A stretch of DNA of 25,906 bases from UBA6054 sp964522095 (GTDB lineage: Bacteria > Planctomycetota > Phycisphaerae > Phycisphaerales > UBA1924), in assembly GCA_964522095.1 (NCBI GenBank), contig CAZFSO010000030.1:1-25906 (forward strand), in the 5' to 3' direction. The position numbers and the translations under genes were made by a program. Below, piece by piece: positions 24,982-25,906 of the stretch. Under the pieces are notes generated by a model. It worked only from the letters and a program-made list of their open reading frames with translations. It was not told where the DNA came from and did not search any database. Within the stretch, counting starts at the first letter, position 1, and each line of letters begins with the position of its first letter.

Positions 24982-25056
24982 GGGACTGGGGACCAGGGAC
25001 TAGCCACTAGGCATTAGGATGGGGCACTGGGCACTGGGCAGTAGTTCGAGGCAGTG
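24982..25056 (+). repeat. Degenerate heptanucleotide tandem repeat array
   Basis: About ten 7-base units run head to tail: GGGACTG, GGGACCA, GGGACTA, GCCACTA, GGCATTA, a 6-base GGATGG, GGCACTG twice, GGCAGTA, a 6-base spacer, then GGCAGTG. The consensus is near GGSACTR. It begins 3 bases after the stop of the DUF4442-like gene. The 7-base period resembles the short tandemly repeated repetitive (STRR) heptamers of cyanobacteria. Confidence 0.8.
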
Positions 25057-25085
25057 CGCGGGGCGTTGAGAAACGGACACGGCGC

Positions 25086-25906
25086 ATGGACATCCGCGAA
25101 CCTTCTTCCCCCAGTGGCCAGTCCCAAGTCCCAAGTCCCTCGCCCACCTTGTGGGCCTTCTTCCTCGCCTCGTCGTGGACCTGGTGCATCGGCATGTTCC
25201 TGCCGGCCTTGCTGTTGCGCGATGCGGGCTGGCTGGGTTACCTGGTCTTCTTCCTGCCCAATGTCATTGGCGCGGGCGCGATGGGCTTCGTGCTCCGCTC
25301 GCCGGAGGCGGCGGCTCGGATCGTTGAACGCCACGGGCCGATGTGCCGGCTGTTCTCGATCGTCACGCTGGCCTTCCACGCGTTCTGGCTGGCGTGGCTG
25401 CTCGGGTTCTTCCGAGACGCGTTCCCGATCCCCGACACCTGGCTGATGGGCGCGGCGGCCGCGGGAATCGCCTGGGTGATCGTCTCCGGACGGGTCACGC
25501 GCGAGGGCGGCGCGCCCCGGGCGGCGGCCGTCCTCTGGATCGTCGCGCTGGCAACCGTCATCGCCCTGCTGGCCGTCCCCGACGCCCTGGCCCCCTCCAC
25601 CGCCGCCATGGTCGCCCAGCCGACGCACCCCGACGCGGCTCTCTGGCTCATGCCCGTGTGCGTGTTCGGCTTCCTGCTCTGCCCGTACCTGGACCTGACC
25701 TTCCTGCTCGCGCGTCGCTCGACCAGCGGCGTCACGGGCGGGCGGACCGCCTTCGGGCTGGGCTTCTGGGTGTTCTTCCCGGTGATGATCGGCCTGACCG
25801 CGCTGTACGCCGGGCCGGTCATCGCGGTCCTGGAAGGCCGCCAACCCGCGTCCGCCGCGCCGTGGGCGGGGGCGGCCGTGCTGTTCCACGTGATCGCCCA
25901 GTGGAC
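25086..25906 (+). CDS. Polytopic membrane protein, unknown function, 3' partial
   Basis: A frame open from ATG 25086 to the window end, 273 full codons with no stop. After a 21-residue Ser/Pro/Gln N-terminus come at least six hydrophobic helices: about 22-45, 49-70, 88-110, 117-135, 146-166, 185-208, then 222-250. The opening ASSWTWCIGMFLPALLLRD and NVIGAGAMGFVL recall sodium:solute-symporter-like membrane proteins, but the match is not strong enough to name. There is no good Shine-Dalgarno. The N-terminal codons include an inverted heptamer-repeat cluster (25108-25139), so length changes there would shift the frame. The true start might be further in, but the first helix begins at residue 22, leaving little choice. 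The end lies outside the window. Confidence 0.75.
   Translation, partial: MDIREPSSPSGQSQVPSPSPTLWAFFLASSWTWCIGMFLPALLLRDAGWLGYLVFFLPNVIGAGAMGFVLRSPEAAARIVERHGPMCRLFSIVTLAFHAFWLAWLLGFFRDAFPIPDTWLMGAAAAGIAWVIVSGRVTREGGAPRAAAVLWIVALATVIALLAVPDALAPSTAAMVAQPTHPDAALWLMPVCVFGFLLCPYLDLTFLLARRSTSGVTGGRTAFGLGFWVFFPVMIGLTALYAGPVIAVLEGRQPASAAPWAGAAVLFHVIAQW
25108..25139 (-). repeat. Inverted heptamer repeat cluster inside a coding N-terminus
   Basis: Read on the minus strand, this stretch is GGGACTT, GGGACTT, GGGACTG, GCCACTG, GGGGG: the same heptamer family as 24982-25056 in opposite orientation, about 50 bases away. It codes for residues about 8-18 (SPSGQSQVPSP) of the membrane protein. The two clusters could pair in RNA or single-stranded DNA. 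Confidence 0.75.

Noticed and set aside
24982..25056. CRISPR-like array
   Set aside because: The period is 7 bases with no spacers; it is a short tandem repeat.
25014..25889. Minus-strand frame at the window end
   Set aside because: Its product is Arg/Gln/Pro/Gly-rich without motifs, whereas the plus-strand frame gives a clear multi-helix membrane protein open to the window end.

Overview
This is a GC-rich window (roughly 70% by eye) of ordinary bacterial chromosome. I infer Planctomycetota, most likely Phycisphaerae. The reasons are high GC, a THUMP-like methyltransferase, Tat-exported Gfo/Idh/MocA oxidoreductases and TIM-barrel sugar isomerases in several copies, and a membrane cytochrome c-like protein beside them. 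No insertion sequence, phage gene, CRISPR array, tRNA or rRNA was recognised. Bases 13378-13477 are exactly 100 Ns, an assembly gap that truncates two genes.

Layout. (1) 1-3528, plus: methyl-cycle genes. ahcY (5' end outside the window) is followed by a strong hairpin, then a THUMP-like SAM methyltransferase overlapping metF by one base. (2) 3525-5907, minus: a TPR-sulfotransferase and a small orphan histidine kinase, which shares a CTAG with metF as mutual stop codons. (3) 5995-9312, minus: rpsO, pnp and a cold-shock protein gene, with clear intrinsic terminators after rpsO and pnp. (4) 9531-12401: a class I aminotransferase (plus) converging on a MATE transporter (minus). (5) 12527 to the gap: a 3-hydroxyacyl-CoA dehydrogenase gene. 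(6) From the gap to 15193, minus: a cytosolic TIM-barrel isomerase and Gfo/Idh dehydrogenase pair. (7) 15304-20938, plus: a nucleoside-symporter-like MFS protein, a Tat-exported Gfo/Idh protein, ApbE, a second Tat-exported Gfo/Idh protein lacking the usual catalytic residues, and a membrane protein with one CXXCH haem motif. (8) 20943-24166: an MBL-fold hydrolase (minus) divergent from a cysteine-desulfurase-family gene and a Tat-exported TIM-barrel isomerase (plus). (9) 24268 to the end: a DUF4442-like protein, a heptanucleotide repeat array, and a polytopic membrane protein cut by the window end.

The most interesting part is 13.5-24.2 kb. The same two enzyme classes, Gfo/Idh oxidoreductase and AP-endonuclease-2-type isomerase, occur in cytosolic and in Tat-exported versions. 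They sit with a sugar or nucleoside transporter, a flavin transferase and a candidate membrane cytochrome. I read this as a possible two-compartment oxidative carbohydrate pathway; the substrate and the electron route are unproven. Other points of note are three genes that look leaderless (a TAnnnT box 6-7 bases before the start codon and no Shine-Dalgarno), three convergent pairs with almost no space for terminators, and an inverted pair of heptamer clusters, one inside the first codons of a membrane protein gene.
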